Assembly (NCBI GenBank): GCA_963665085.2
Contig: CAXXXS010000001.1
Coordinates: forward strand, 2,356,001 to 2,420,000
Direction of reading: 5' to 3'
DNA length: 64,000 bases
Origin: G963665085 sp963665085
GTDB lineage: Bacteria > Bacteroidota > Bacteroidia > Bacteroidales > JAAAOM01
Shown here: positions 44,066 through 52,800 of the stretch, piece by piece
How the letters are laid out: the number at the start of each line of letters is the position of its first letter
Position numbering within the stretch: position 1 is the first letter of the stretch
Made by a program: the position numbers and the translations under genes
Notes under the pieces: model-generated
What the model was told of the DNA's origin: nothing
Databases searched by the model: none
Seen by the model: only the letters and a program-made list of their open reading frames with translations

Positions 44066-45619
44066 ATGAAGATTGTGAAAACATTTAGCTATAAGATTTT
44101 TGTAAAAGAATTATTTGTTTTATTGCTGCTAACAATGCCAGCAACAATTTTATGTCAACAAAACCCGAAACATGAAATGCGGGCTGTTTGGCTTGCTACT
44201 GTGTCTAATATTGATTGGCCATCTACAGATAGCTTGACTACAGAAGAACAAAAGGAAGAACTTCTGGAGATACTAGATTTGGTTAAAAAAAATAATATGA
44301 ATACAGTTATTTTCCAAATAAGGCCATCAACAGATGCGTTCTATGTTTCAAAGTTAGAACCTTGGTCTGTGTGGTTAACAGGGCAACAAGGTAAAGCCCC
44401 GGATCCATTTTATGATCCCCTGGAGTTTACAATTAAAGAATGTAGAAAGCGGGGATTGGATATTCATGTTTGGCTTAATCCTTATCGGGCAGTGGCAGAT
44501 ACAAGTATAGTAACATCAACTGATCATATTACAAATGTTCACCCAGAATGGTTTTTAACTTATGGAAAAACAAAATATTTTAATCCAGGGCTTGATGAGA
44601 CTCGCAACCATGTGTCCCGTGTTGTAAGCGATATTGTACGTCGTTATGATATCGATGCTGTGCATATGGATGATTATTTTTATCCATATCGTATAAAAAA
44701 TATTGAATTTCCTGATAGTATATCTTTTAAAAAATATCCTAGGGGTTTCTCTCCAGAGCAAAAAGATGCTTGGAGAAGAGATAATGTAGACTTAATTATT
44801 AAACAAATACATGATAGTATAAGGGCTATAAAACCATGGGTTGAATTCGGTATCTCACCATTTGGAGTATGGCGTAATTCAAAAAATGATCCCAATGGTT
44901 CTAATACAATGGCAGGTGTTACTAATTATGATGATTTATATGCAGATATTTTAAAATGGCAAAAAGAGGGCTGGATAGACTATGTTGTGCCTCAACTTTA
45001 TTGGCATATTGGATTTGAAATAGCTGATTATGAAGTGTTAACGAACTGGTGGAGCCATAATACATACGGAAGCCAATTATATATAGGGCAAGCACTTTAT
45101 CGTTTAGATAAGAGATCGAAAACAAAAGAGTGGAGATCATCAAAACAAATTATCAGACAGATTGAAAACAATAGAAGCTATCCAAATATAAAAGGAAGTG
45201 TTTTTTTTAGTGCAAAACACCTAAAACAAACCCCTTTAAATATTACGAATAAATTGTCCAAAAAAATCTATTCTTGTCCGTCTCTCTCTCCTGTAAATAA
45301 ACGGATTACGCCAATAATTCCAGAATCGCCAATTAATGCATCAATAACAATTAATGGAAATGTCTTTTCTTTAGACTGGGAAAAAGGTGAAAATGTAAAG
45401 AAATTTGTTGTCTATAGGTATAAAAAAGGAGAGTTGGCCAATTTAGACGATTCTAGAAATATATATTGTATAACATCAGAGAATTCATTGTCTTTTGATA
45501 TAACATCAAGTAATAATCCTTTAAAATATGATTATGTTGTTACATCTCAAAGTTATACAAACTTGGAAAGTGCTCCGGTTTATTTTAAAGAAAATTTAAC
45601 TTCACAAAAAGAAAACTAA
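44066..45619 (+). CDS. DigH-like glycosidase (GHL10/DUF187 family), exported
   Basis: 517 residues. A signal peptide (about 1-30, after a basic N-terminus) is followed by the GHL10/DUF187 TIM-barrel (about 34-400): EMRAVWLATVSNIDWPS, NTVIFQIRPSTDAFY, LDIHVWLNPYRAV, the catalytic-type Asp in AVHMDDYFYPYR and the FGISPFGVWRNS strand. A fibronectin-like region fills about 415-505. E. coli DigH of this family cuts denuded peptidoglycan strands. It starts the plus-strand peptidoglycan operon and is 6 bases from the symporter gene. Cleavage specificity here is inferred. Confidence 0.85.
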   Translation: MKIVKTFSYKIFVKELFVLLLLTMPATILCQQNPKHEMRAVWLATVSNIDWPSTDSLTTEEQKEELLEILDLVKKNNMNTVIFQIRPSTDAFYVSKLEPWSVWLTGQQGKAPDPFYDPLEFTIKECRKRGLDIHVWLNPYRAVADTSIVTSTDHITNVHPEWFLTYGKTKYFNPGLDETRNHVSRVVSDIVRRYDIDAVHMDDYFYPYRIKNIEFPDSISFKKYPRGFSPEQKDAWRRDNVDLIIKQIHDSIRAIKPWVEFGISPFGVWRNSKNDPNGSNTMAGVTNYDDLYADILKWQKEGWIDYVVPQLYWHIGFEIADYEVLTNWWSHNTYGSQLYIGQALYRLDKRSKTKEWRSSKQIIRQIENNRSYPNIKGSVFFSAKHLKQTPLNITNKLSKKIYSCPSLSPVNKRITPIIPESPINASITINGNVFSLDWEKGENVKKFVVYRYKKGELANLDDSRNIYCITSENSLSFDITSSNNPLKYDYVVTSQSYTNLESAPVYFKENLTSQKEN

Positions 45620-45625
45620 TATATT

Positions 45626-47062
45626 ATGGGTACAACACTGGCATTTGCTGTAATTACAGGCTTTTTTGCAATATTATTACTAATCTCATATCTTTCTTCA
45701 CGGAATGCAGATAGCGAAACTTTTTTTACGGGAAATCGACGTTCTCCCTGGTATCTCGTAGCATTTGCAATGATCGGTTCAACAATATCGGGGGTTACAT
45801 TTATTTCTGTTCCCGGTGAAGTTGGAACTACCAGTTGGACATATCTGCAATTTTTAATGGGGAATTTTTTTGGGTATTGGGTAATAGCACTTGTTTTAAT
45901 ACCACTGTATTATAAATTAAATTTGATTTCAATTTATTCTTACCTCGATCAAAGATTTGGGGTAAAATCGTATAAAACAGGTTCGTTCTTTTTCTTGATT
46001 TCACAAACTATCGGGGCTTCATTTAGGTTGTATCTGGTAGCTGGTGTTCTTCAAATAGCGTTTTTTAATGCAATGGGTATTCCATTCTGGTTAACTGTAT
46101 TGATTACAATTTTATTAATATGGCTATATACATACAGGGCTGGTATTAAGACTGTAATCTGGACAGATTCCTTGCAGACGTTATTTATTTTATTGTCTGT
46201 AATATTAACACTTATTGTAATATCCAAGCAAATGGATTTAGGAATTGGAGCCATGGCTAAGACTATTAAAGAGCATCCTTATAGCCATGTATTTGATTGG
46301 GACTGGAGATCAGGTACTAACTTTTTTAAACAATTCTTTGCAGGATTGGGGATTGTTATTGTTATGAATGGTCTTGATCAGAATATGATGCAGAAAAATC
46401 TTACATGTAAAACTAGAAAAGATGCTCAAAAAAATATTTACACATTTAGTTTTGCATTTATAATAGCAAACCTGTTCTTTCTTTGTTTGGGAGTTATGAT
46501 TTATTTTTATTCTCAGCAGAAAGGAATTGCGATTCCCGAAAAAACTGATGATTTATTTCCAACATTGGCATTACAGCATTTTGGTGTTTTAGCTGGTGTA
46601 CTATTTTTACTGGGGACAACTTCGGCTGCTTATTCCAGTGCCGATTCTGCTCTTACTGCTCTAACGACGTCATTCTGCGTCGATTTTTTAAATATCGATA
46701 CATCCTCAGAAAAGAGTAAGAGAACACGTTTATTGGTTCATATAGCTTTTTCATTTATTATATTTTTAGTAATTGTTTTGTTTAGAGCGATTAATAATGA
46801 GAGTGTTGTTAAATCTGTATTCACGGTTGCAGGTTATACTTATGGACCTTTATTAGGCCTTTTTGCTTTTGGAATTATTACCAAAAAACAGGTTAAGGAT
46901 AAATATGTACCAATAATCGGTATTCTGTCACCGGTATTGTGTTATTTAATAAATGCAAATTCAGAAACATTATTGGGCGGGTATAAGTTTGGTTTTGAGT
47001 TATTATGGCTTAATGGATTACTTACATTTTTAGGTTTATTGTTAATTGCAAAAAAGAAATAA
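45626..47062 (+). CDS. Sodium:solute symporter (SSS family)
   Basis: 478 residues with about 13 hydrophobic helices. Family-type features include the unwound TM1 region (AMIGSTISGVTFISVPGEV) and a Ser/Ala-rich TM8-like helix (LGTTSAAYSSADSALTAL) that holds sodium-binding residues. It sits between the DigH-like hydrolase and the NagZ-like glycosidase and opposite murK-murQ. This is the expected place for the inner-membrane MurNAc transporter, the role MurT plays in Tannerella forsythia murTKQ. Substrate is inferred from context. Confidence 0.9.
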   Translation: MGTTLAFAVITGFFAILLLISYLSSRNADSETFFTGNRRSPWYLVAFAMIGSTISGVTFISVPGEVGTTSWTYLQFLMGNFFGYWVIALVLIPLYYKLNLISIYSYLDQRFGVKSYKTGSFFFLISQTIGASFRLYLVAGVLQIAFFNAMGIPFWLTVLITILLIWLYTYRAGIKTVIWTDSLQTLFILLSVILTLIVISKQMDLGIGAMAKTIKEHPYSHVFDWDWRSGTNFFKQFFAGLGIVIVMNGLDQNMMQKNLTCKTRKDAQKNIYTFSFAFIIANLFFLCLGVMIYFYSQQKGIAIPEKTDDLFPTLALQHFGVLAGVLFLLGTTSAAYSSADSALTALTTSFCVDFLNIDTSSEKSKRTRLLVHIAFSFIIFLVIVLFRAINNESVVKSVFTVAGYTYGPLLGLFAFGIITKKQVKDKYVPIIGILSPVLCYLINANSETLLGGYKFGFELLWLNGLLTFLGLLLIAKKK

Positions 47063-47063
47063 A

Positions 47064-50060
47064 ATGAGACGATTCTTCTTTTTAATAGCTTTTATATCAG
47101 TATTTTCTTTGAATATTAATGCTCAGGTTGATTTAGAAAAACTATTGTATCACCCATGGGTTGATTCGGTTTTTAATTCTCTTACAGCAGAGCAAAAGAT
47201 AGCACAACTTGTTTGGGTAAATGCTTATTCTGATGATAATTACGCAAATCAGGATAAAATTGCAACCCTGATAAAAAATTATAACGTTGGTGGTGTTATC
47301 TTTTTTAAAGGAGAACTAGCAAAACAGGCTCAATTAACAAATCTGTATCAATCACTGGCACAAATTCCTTTGCTCATTTCAATGGATGCCGAATGGGGAA
47401 TAGGGATGAGGCTTACTGATGTTAATCCATTACCCTACAACATGGAGCTTGGTGCAACAAGAGATCTGGAACTCGTGAAACGATCAGCAGCAGAAGTTGC
47501 CCGACAAATGAAAATCATGGGGATACACATGAGTTTAGGTCCTGATGTTGATATTAACTCCCAACCATTAAATCCGGTTATTGGGATGCGATCTTTTGGG
47601 GAAGATCCTGAATTGGTAACAAATTCCGGACTGGCCTACATCGAAGGATTACAGGAAAATGGAATTATGGCTGTAGCCAAACATTTTCCCGGTCACGGAG
47701 GAACAACGTCTGATTCTCATTATACACTTCCTGTATTGACATATGATGAGGAACATATGAAAACAGTGGAGCTCTATCCATTTCAAAAAACAACAGAAAA
47801 AGGAGTTGCAGGGGTAATGACTGCCCATTTACACGTTCCATCACTTGATGCAGACGAAGGGATTCCTGCGAGCCTTTCGCCAAAAATAGTTGATGGTGTT
47901 CTTCGTAAACAGTGGAACTACAAAGGGCTTATTATTACGGATGCCATGAATATGAAAGGTGCCAGTAACTATGGAGATCCTGAACAAATAAATGTAAAAG
48001 CCCTAAAAGCAGGTAATGATATTGTTCTTTATCCCATTGATGCTGCAAAAACAATAAATGCAGTTTTAGATGCGATAAAGAAAAAAGAATTATCAAAAGA
48101 AGATATTGATTTAAAATGCAGACGGGTTCTGGCAGCAAAGCTTTGGGCCGGATTAAATCAAAAGCATATTGTTGAAACAGAGAATTTACAGGAGGAAATA
48201 AATTCTCCGAAAGCTGAATTGCTTCAGCGAAAAATCATTGAGTCTTCTCTTACGTTGCTTAAGAATCAAAACAATTTAATTCCATTAAAGAAACTTGATA
48301 CTTTAAAAGTAGCGACTCTTTCAGTTGGACAGGAAGATATCACTCCTTTTCAATCTATGCTGGAGAATTATATGCATGTTGAGCATTTTAATCTTCCAGA
48401 GGTTTTTACTCAGAATGATATAGAGAAACTGAAAGGAGAGTTAAAGGATTTTAACCTTGTGCTTGTTGGAATTCATTCCATGTATAAAAGCCGGAATTAT
48501 CGTTTGATTAAGCTAGGCGATGGCGAAAATCTGCCTCCCCGAAATCCGTACGGAGTTACCGAAGAACTGGAAGAACTTTTGGAATATCTTTCTTTAAAAA
48601 AGAATGCTGTTGTTACGTATTTTTCAAGTCCATATGCTTTGGGGGAAATTAAAAATTTAAAAAAAGCAAAAGGTGTCATTCTGGCTTATCAGGATAAGCC
48701 TTTAAATCAAGAGCTGGCAGCGCAAATGATTTTTGGAGGTATAGCGGCGCAAGGAAAACTCCCGGTTAGTATCCCCGGGACTTATAATGTTGGAGATGGG
48801 CTTACAACTGAAAAACCAATTCGATTAAAATATACACTTCCTGAAGAAGTTGGGATTAATACGCATAGAATTAAAGCAAAAGTAGATTCTATTGTATATT
48901 CTGCCATTGATCAGGAAGCATTCCCGGGCTGTAATATTCTGGTTGCTAAAGACGGAAAAGTTATTTTCCAGGAAGCATACGGCTATCAAACTTACGATAA
49001 ACTTATTCCTGCGAGACAAAGTGATATTTACGATTTAGCTTCTGTAACAAAAGTATGTGGTGCACTTCCTTGTGTTATGAAATTAAATGAACAAGGAAAA
49101 TTTTCCATGGATGAGAAATTCTCTACCTATTGGCCTGATTGGAAAAACAGTTTATTTCATAAATCAAACAAAGAAGATATAATAATTCGTGATATTCTTG
49201 CTCACCAGGCAGGCCTTATACCTTATATCAATTATTACACCCAGACTATGGAGAATGGGAAATTAATGCCAAAGTATTATTTTCCTGAACAAGACGAACA
49301 ATATTCTTTAGCTGTAGCTCCGGGTTTATATCTTGATGAAGGATTTAAAAAGGATATTTATAAAAGCATACGTTTGTCAAAATTAAATCCAAAAGGGAAA
49401 TATGAGTATAGCGGTTTGTTTTTTATTATAGCACCTGAGTTAGTAGGTAATTTATCTGGTGAGAAGTTTACAGATTTTCTTTACAGTAATTTTTATCGTC
49501 CACTTGGTGCTTATACAACAATGTACAATCCTTACGGAAAATTTCCGATGGCGCGGCTTGTCCCAACTGAATATGATTCAAATTATAGAAAGCGTTTGGT
49601 TCAAGGTACCGTTCATGATGAAGCGGCAGCTACCTTAGGAGGAGTTTCTGGTAATGCAGGACTTTTTTCCACTGCCAATGATTTAGCAAAGATGCTTCAA
49701 ATGTATGTCCAGATGGGAAATTATGGTGGAGAACAATACATTAGCGCGTCTGTAATGAAAGAATTTACAAGAGTGCAGTTCCCGGAAAATAACAACCGAA
49801 GAGGTCTTGGTTTTGATAAGCCTTTACTTGATAATAAAGAATTAAGCCTGGAAGATGCATACCCTTCTCCGGGAGTAAGTGCTGCCAGTTTTGGACATAC
49901 TGGTTTTACCGGTATTATGGTTTGGATGGATCCTGAAAATCAACTTATATATATCTTTATGTCGAATCGGGTTTATCCTACACGAGAAAATAATAACTTA
50001 AGTAAGTTAAATGTTCGAACAAATATTTTACAGGCTTTTTATGATGAGCTTGATAAATAA
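47064..50060 (+). CDS. NagZ-like GH3 beta-N-acetylglucosaminidase fused to a beta-lactamase-fold hydrolase
   Basis: 998 residues from ATG 47064 (a TTG six codons earlier was rejected because the signal peptide MRRFFFLIAFISVFSLNINAQ starts at this ATG). The GH3 domain (about 20-360) has the bacterial NagZ acid/base loop KHFPGHGGTTSDSH (Asp 217-His 219) and the nucleophile Asp (about 293) in IITDAMNMKGA. It is followed by a GH3 C-terminal-type domain. The last 400 residues form a serine hydrolase of the beta-lactamase/PBP4 fold with SxxK (SVTK, Ser about 660, Lys about 663) and a Tyr-Ser motif. Two-base gap after the symporter. Dual action on sugar and peptide or ester is possible. Confidence 0.93.
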   Translation: MRRFFFLIAFISVFSLNINAQVDLEKLLYHPWVDSVFNSLTAEQKIAQLVWVNAYSDDNYANQDKIATLIKNYNVGGVIFFKGELAKQAQLTNLYQSLAQIPLLISMDAEWGIGMRLTDVNPLPYNMELGATRDLELVKRSAAEVARQMKIMGIHMSLGPDVDINSQPLNPVIGMRSFGEDPELVTNSGLAYIEGLQENGIMAVAKHFPGHGGTTSDSHYTLPVLTYDEEHMKTVELYPFQKTTEKGVAGVMTAHLHVPSLDADEGIPASLSPKIVDGVLRKQWNYKGLIITDAMNMKGASNYGDPEQINVKALKAGNDIVLYPIDAAKTINAVLDAIKKKELSKEDIDLKCRRVLAAKLWAGLNQKHIVETENLQEEINSPKAELLQRKIIESSLTLLKNQNNLIPLKKLDTLKVATLSVGQEDITPFQSMLENYMHVEHFNLPEVFTQNDIEKLKGELKDFNLVLVGIHSMYKSRNYRLIKLGDGENLPPRNPYGVTEELEELLEYLSLKKNAVVTYFSSPYALGEIKNLKKAKGVILAYQDKPLNQELAAQMIFGGIAAQGKLPVSIPGTYNVGDGLTTEKPIRLKYTLPEEVGINTHRIKAKVDSIVYSAIDQEAFPGCNILVAKDGKVIFQEAYGYQTYDKLIPARQSDIYDLASVTKVCGALPCVMKLNEQGKFSMDEKFSTYWPDWKNSLFHKSNKEDIIIRDILAHQAGLIPYINYYTQTMENGKLMPKYYFPEQDEQYSLAVAPGLYLDEGFKKDIYKSIRLSKLNPKGKYEYSGLFFIIAPELVGNLSGEKFTDFLYSNFYRPLGAYTTMYNPYGKFPMARLVPTEYDSNYRKRLVQGTVHDEAAATLGGVSGNAGLFSTANDLAKMLQMYVQMGNYGGEQYISASVMKEFTRVQFPENNNRRGLGFDKPLLDNKELSLEDAYPSPGVSAASFGHTGFTGIMVWMDPENQLIYIFMSNRVYPTRENNNLSKLNVRTNILQAFYDELDK

Positions 50061-50091
50061 ATCGTAACATTAACTGTAAAATTATATTGAA

Positions 50092-51237
50092 ATGAAATTT
50101 TTGAAAATATTAGTTTTTCCTGTTTTACTACTTGCAGGATGTTCACAGAACCAGGAAGAGATTTTAAATATAATTTCAGTTACTGGTGAACATTGGGTTC
50201 CTGATAAAAGAGAAGGCATTTTTGATGTTTCTTTCAAAAAGCTTAATGGAGGGATTTACCTTCTTCAAGGAGAAACAGATATTCTTGAAGCAAAGAATGA
50301 AGTACTTGAGAAACTGACAGCTGCAGGATATCAGGTTCAGGATAGTATTAAGTTGTTACCAAATGATGTTCCTTTTCAATGGGGATTAGCATCATTAAGT
50401 GTAGTGAGTTTGCGAAGTGAACCTGATCATGACCAGGAGTTGTCTAACCAGGCATTGATGGGTACTCCGGTAAAAATTTTAAAAAGTAAAGATGGCTGGT
50501 TATATATTCAGACTCCAGATAAATATCTTGCCTGGGGAGAAGAAGGCTCTATAACCCCAATGGATGAAAAGATGTTGGCGTCTTGGCGGAATTCAAAAAG
50601 AGTGATTGTAACATCAACCCAGGATTATATCTTAGACTCAATTGGAAACAGAAGAATTAGTGATGTTGTAGCAGGTTGTATTTTACAAAAGAATTCTGAA
50701 AACAATAAAGTTATTAGTGTAACAATGCCAGATGGGAGAAAAGGTCTTCTGCCCCGAGAATCCGTTTTAGATTTTGATGATTGGAGTGAAAATGCGGTGA
50801 TAGATTCAGCATTACTTACAGAAACAGCTTTCGCGATGATAGGATTTCCTTATTTGTGGGGGGCTAATTCAACCAAAGCCCTGGATTGTAGTGGATTTAC
50901 AAAAACGATTTATTATTTAAATGGAGTAATACTTGCACGGGATGCTTCACTTCAAGCTCTTCATGGGGAGAAAATACCAACAGAAGGTGGATATAAGAAT
51001 TATCAGGCAGGAGATTTATTGTTTTTTGGCAGACCAGGCCATATAACCCATGTGGCAATGTATATCGGAAACTCAGAGTATATTCATTCTGCTGGTCATG
51101 TACAAATCAATAGTCTTGAAAAAACACATGAAAAATATAGTGATTATCGGGCAACTAGTTTGCAATCGAGTAGTAGAATAATCGGTTCTGTGGGGGATGA
51201 TGGAATAATATCTGTAAAAGATCATCCCTGGTATTAA
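50092..51237 (+). CDS. NlpC/P60 lipoprotein with SH3 domains (YkfC-like endopeptidase)
   Basis: 381 residues. Lipoprotein signal with lipobox LLAGC (Cys 17), SH3-like domains (about 85-230) and an NlpC/P60 domain (about 240-365). The catalytic triad is visible as Cys 266 (ALDCSGF), His 320 (THVAMYIG) and His 332 (EYIHSAG). Family members with this layout, such as YkfC, cut the gamma-D-Glu-diaminopimelate bond of free muropeptides. Next gene is the Ala-Glu epimerase, which would act on the released dipeptide. Confidence 0.93.
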   Translation: MKFLKILVFPVLLLAGCSQNQEEILNIISVTGEHWVPDKREGIFDVSFKKLNGGIYLLQGETDILEAKNEVLEKLTAAGYQVQDSIKLLPNDVPFQWGLASLSVVSLRSEPDHDQELSNQALMGTPVKILKSKDGWLYIQTPDKYLAWGEEGSITPMDEKMLASWRNSKRVIVTSTQDYILDSIGNRRISDVVAGCILQKNSENNKVISVTMPDGRKGLLPRESVLDFDDWSENAVIDSALLTETAFAMIGFPYLWGANSTKALDCSGFTKTIYYLNGVILARDASLQALHGEKIPTEGGYKNYQAGDLLFFGRPGHITHVAMYIGNSEYIHSAGHVQINSLEKTHEKYSDYRATSLQSSSRIIGSVGDDGIISVKDHPWY

Positions 51238-51249
51238 AAAATAAATAGT

Positions 51250-52383
51250 ATGAAAGACAGACGAGAATTTATAAAAACAGCTGGTGTTATAGCCGGATCA
51301 ACTTTATTAACCCTAAATTCCGGGGGATGTAAACAAGTAAGTAAACCAACAGGTAAATCAGGAGATAAGATGATTTTAAGGTTTAAACCATATGAATTGC
51401 AATTGAAACATGTTTTTACAGTTGCAGCAATGAGCCGTACAACGACTCCGGTAATGCTTACTGAAATAGAATATGAAGGGGTTATAGGATATGGTGAAGC
51501 CTCAATGCCTCCATATCTTGGAGAAAGTCATGAAACAGTAGGTAAATTTTTGTCTCAGGTAGATTTAGCACAATTTAGTGATCCGTTTCTTGTAGAAGAT
51601 ATTCTTGCTTATGTAGAGAATATTGCACCAGGAAACTATGCAGCAAAAGCTTCTGTTGATATAGCGTTGCATGATTTGCTGGGTAAACTTATGCAACAAC
51701 CCTGGTATCGAATCTGGGGGCTTAATCCCGAGCATACTCCAATAACTTCATTCACCATTGGTATTGATACAGCTGAGGTAGTTAAAGAAAAAACAAAAGA
51801 AGCATCACCCTATAAAATCTTAAAGGTGAAATTGGGTAAGGATAATGACAAAGAAATGATTGAGAGTGTCCGTTCTATTACAGATGTCCCTTTATGTGTA
51901 GATGTAAACCAAGGCTGGAAAGATAAGAACCAGGCACTCGATATGATATATTGGCTAAAAGAAAAGGGAATTGTATTTGTTGAACAGCCAATGGATAAAA
52001 CTTTAATTGATGATATTGCATGGCTCACACAAAACAGTCCACTTCCTGTTGTTGCAGATGAGGCAGTCCAAACTTTCAATGATGTGAAAAAGATTTTTGG
52101 GATTTATAGCGGAATAAATATAAAACTTATGAAATGTGGTGGTTTGCGGGCAGCTCATTCTATGATAAATACGGCCCGGGCACTCGGCATGAAAGTGATG
52201 ATAGGATGTATGACAGAGACTTCTTGTGCTGTTAGTGCTGCTGCGCAACTTTCTCCATTGGTAGATTGGGCAGATTTAGACGGTAATCTTCTTATTAGCA
52301 ATGATGTTTTTGATGGACTTAAGGTAGTGGAAGGGAAGATTGTATTGCCAGACAGGCCCGGTATAGGCTTAGAACTTCTTTAA
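51250..52383 (+). CDS. Dipeptide epimerase (L-Ala-D/L-Glu) with Tat and lipobox signals
   Basis: 377 residues of the enolase superfamily, muconate-lactonizing subgroup. Catalytic residues of the AE-epimerase type are all found: KxK (K192, K194), D218 with N220, E245, D270-E271 and K292. It converts L-Ala-D-Glu to L-Ala-L-Glu during murein peptide use. Unusually the N-terminus has a twin-arginine-like motif (DRREFIK, residues 3-9), a hydrophobic stretch and a lipobox-like SGGC (Cys 27), so it seems to be exported and lipidated, whereas E. coli YcjG and Bacillus YkfB are cytoplasmic. It follows the NlpC gene by 12 bases. Confidence 0.92.
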   Translation: MKDRREFIKTAGVIAGSTLLTLNSGGCKQVSKPTGKSGDKMILRFKPYELQLKHVFTVAAMSRTTTPVMLTEIEYEGVIGYGEASMPPYLGESHETVGKFLSQVDLAQFSDPFLVEDILAYVENIAPGNYAAKASVDIALHDLLGKLMQQPWYRIWGLNPEHTPITSFTIGIDTAEVVKEKTKEASPYKILKVKLGKDNDKEMIESVRSITDVPLCVDVNQGWKDKNQALDMIYWLKEKGIVFVEQPMDKTLIDDIAWLTQNSPLPVVADEAVQTFNDVKKIFGIYSGINIKLMKCGGLRAAHSMINTARALGMKVMIGCMTETSCAVSAAAQLSPLVDWADLDGNLLISNDVFDGLKVVEGKIVLPDRPGIGLELL

Positions 52384-52459
52384 TTTTCTGGATGTTCTTT
52401 TGAACTTGCTTCTGTAATTAATGTTTTAACATAAAGTAGAATTTTAAAAAGGATGCTAT

Positions 52460-52639
52460 ATGTTAAAGATATTATTGATTACAATTATTATGTTAGGATT
52501 AGCTTTTTTAGGACTGGGTATAAAGTTGTTGTTAGATAAAAAAGCTGAATTTTCTCCCGATTGTTCATCCGCAAATTCTAAATTAAAAGATAAAGGAGTA
52601 AGTTGTGGATGTGGAGCAGGAAATTGTGCAAATGAGTAA
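52460..52639 (+). CDS. Small Cys-rich membrane protein (NqrM-like pattern)
   Basis: 59 residues from ATG 52460. One hydrophobic helix (about 3-24) leads to a tail with cysteines at 35, 49, 51 and 56, spaced C-x13-C-x-C-x4-C. NqrM (DUF539), which matures the sodium-pumping NADH:quinone oxidoreductase, has a comparable one-helix plan with a GSCGGL and C-x-C-x3-C tail. A relative with one of these cysteines is at 40897, and a broken copy of the 3' end lies at 63344. It may bind iron or another metal. Family assignment is a suggestion. Confidence 0.7.
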   Translation: MLKILLITIIMLGLAFLGLGIKLLLDKKAEFSPDCSSANSKLKDKGVSCGCGAGNCANE

Positions 52640-52653
52640 TATAAAATCTGGAG

Positions 52654-52790
52654 AAAGAGGCTGTCTGAAAAGTAACTCTGACAGGTCTAGTGACTCTGTC
52701 AGGTTTTATCAATTGATTGATTTACAACTCGTTATAGTTCGAAGAACCTGACAGAGTTTACAATCAAATGACTTTTTGGACAGCCTCTTT
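52654..52790. repeat. 137-base palindromic element between convergent genes
   Basis: Outer arms AAAGAGGCTGTCTGAAAAGT (52654-52673) and the inverted copy at 52771-52790 pair with two mismatches. Inside, AACTCTGACAGGT (52674), GACTCTGTCAGGTT (52692) and inverted AACCTGACAGAGTT (52745-52758) form a second, partly duplicated stem. The right end is followed by TATATAATTA. It separates the plus-strand operon from the minus-strand phosphoesterase gene and could be a bidirectional terminator or a MITE. Confidence 0.65.
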
Positions 52791-52800
52791 TATATAATTA

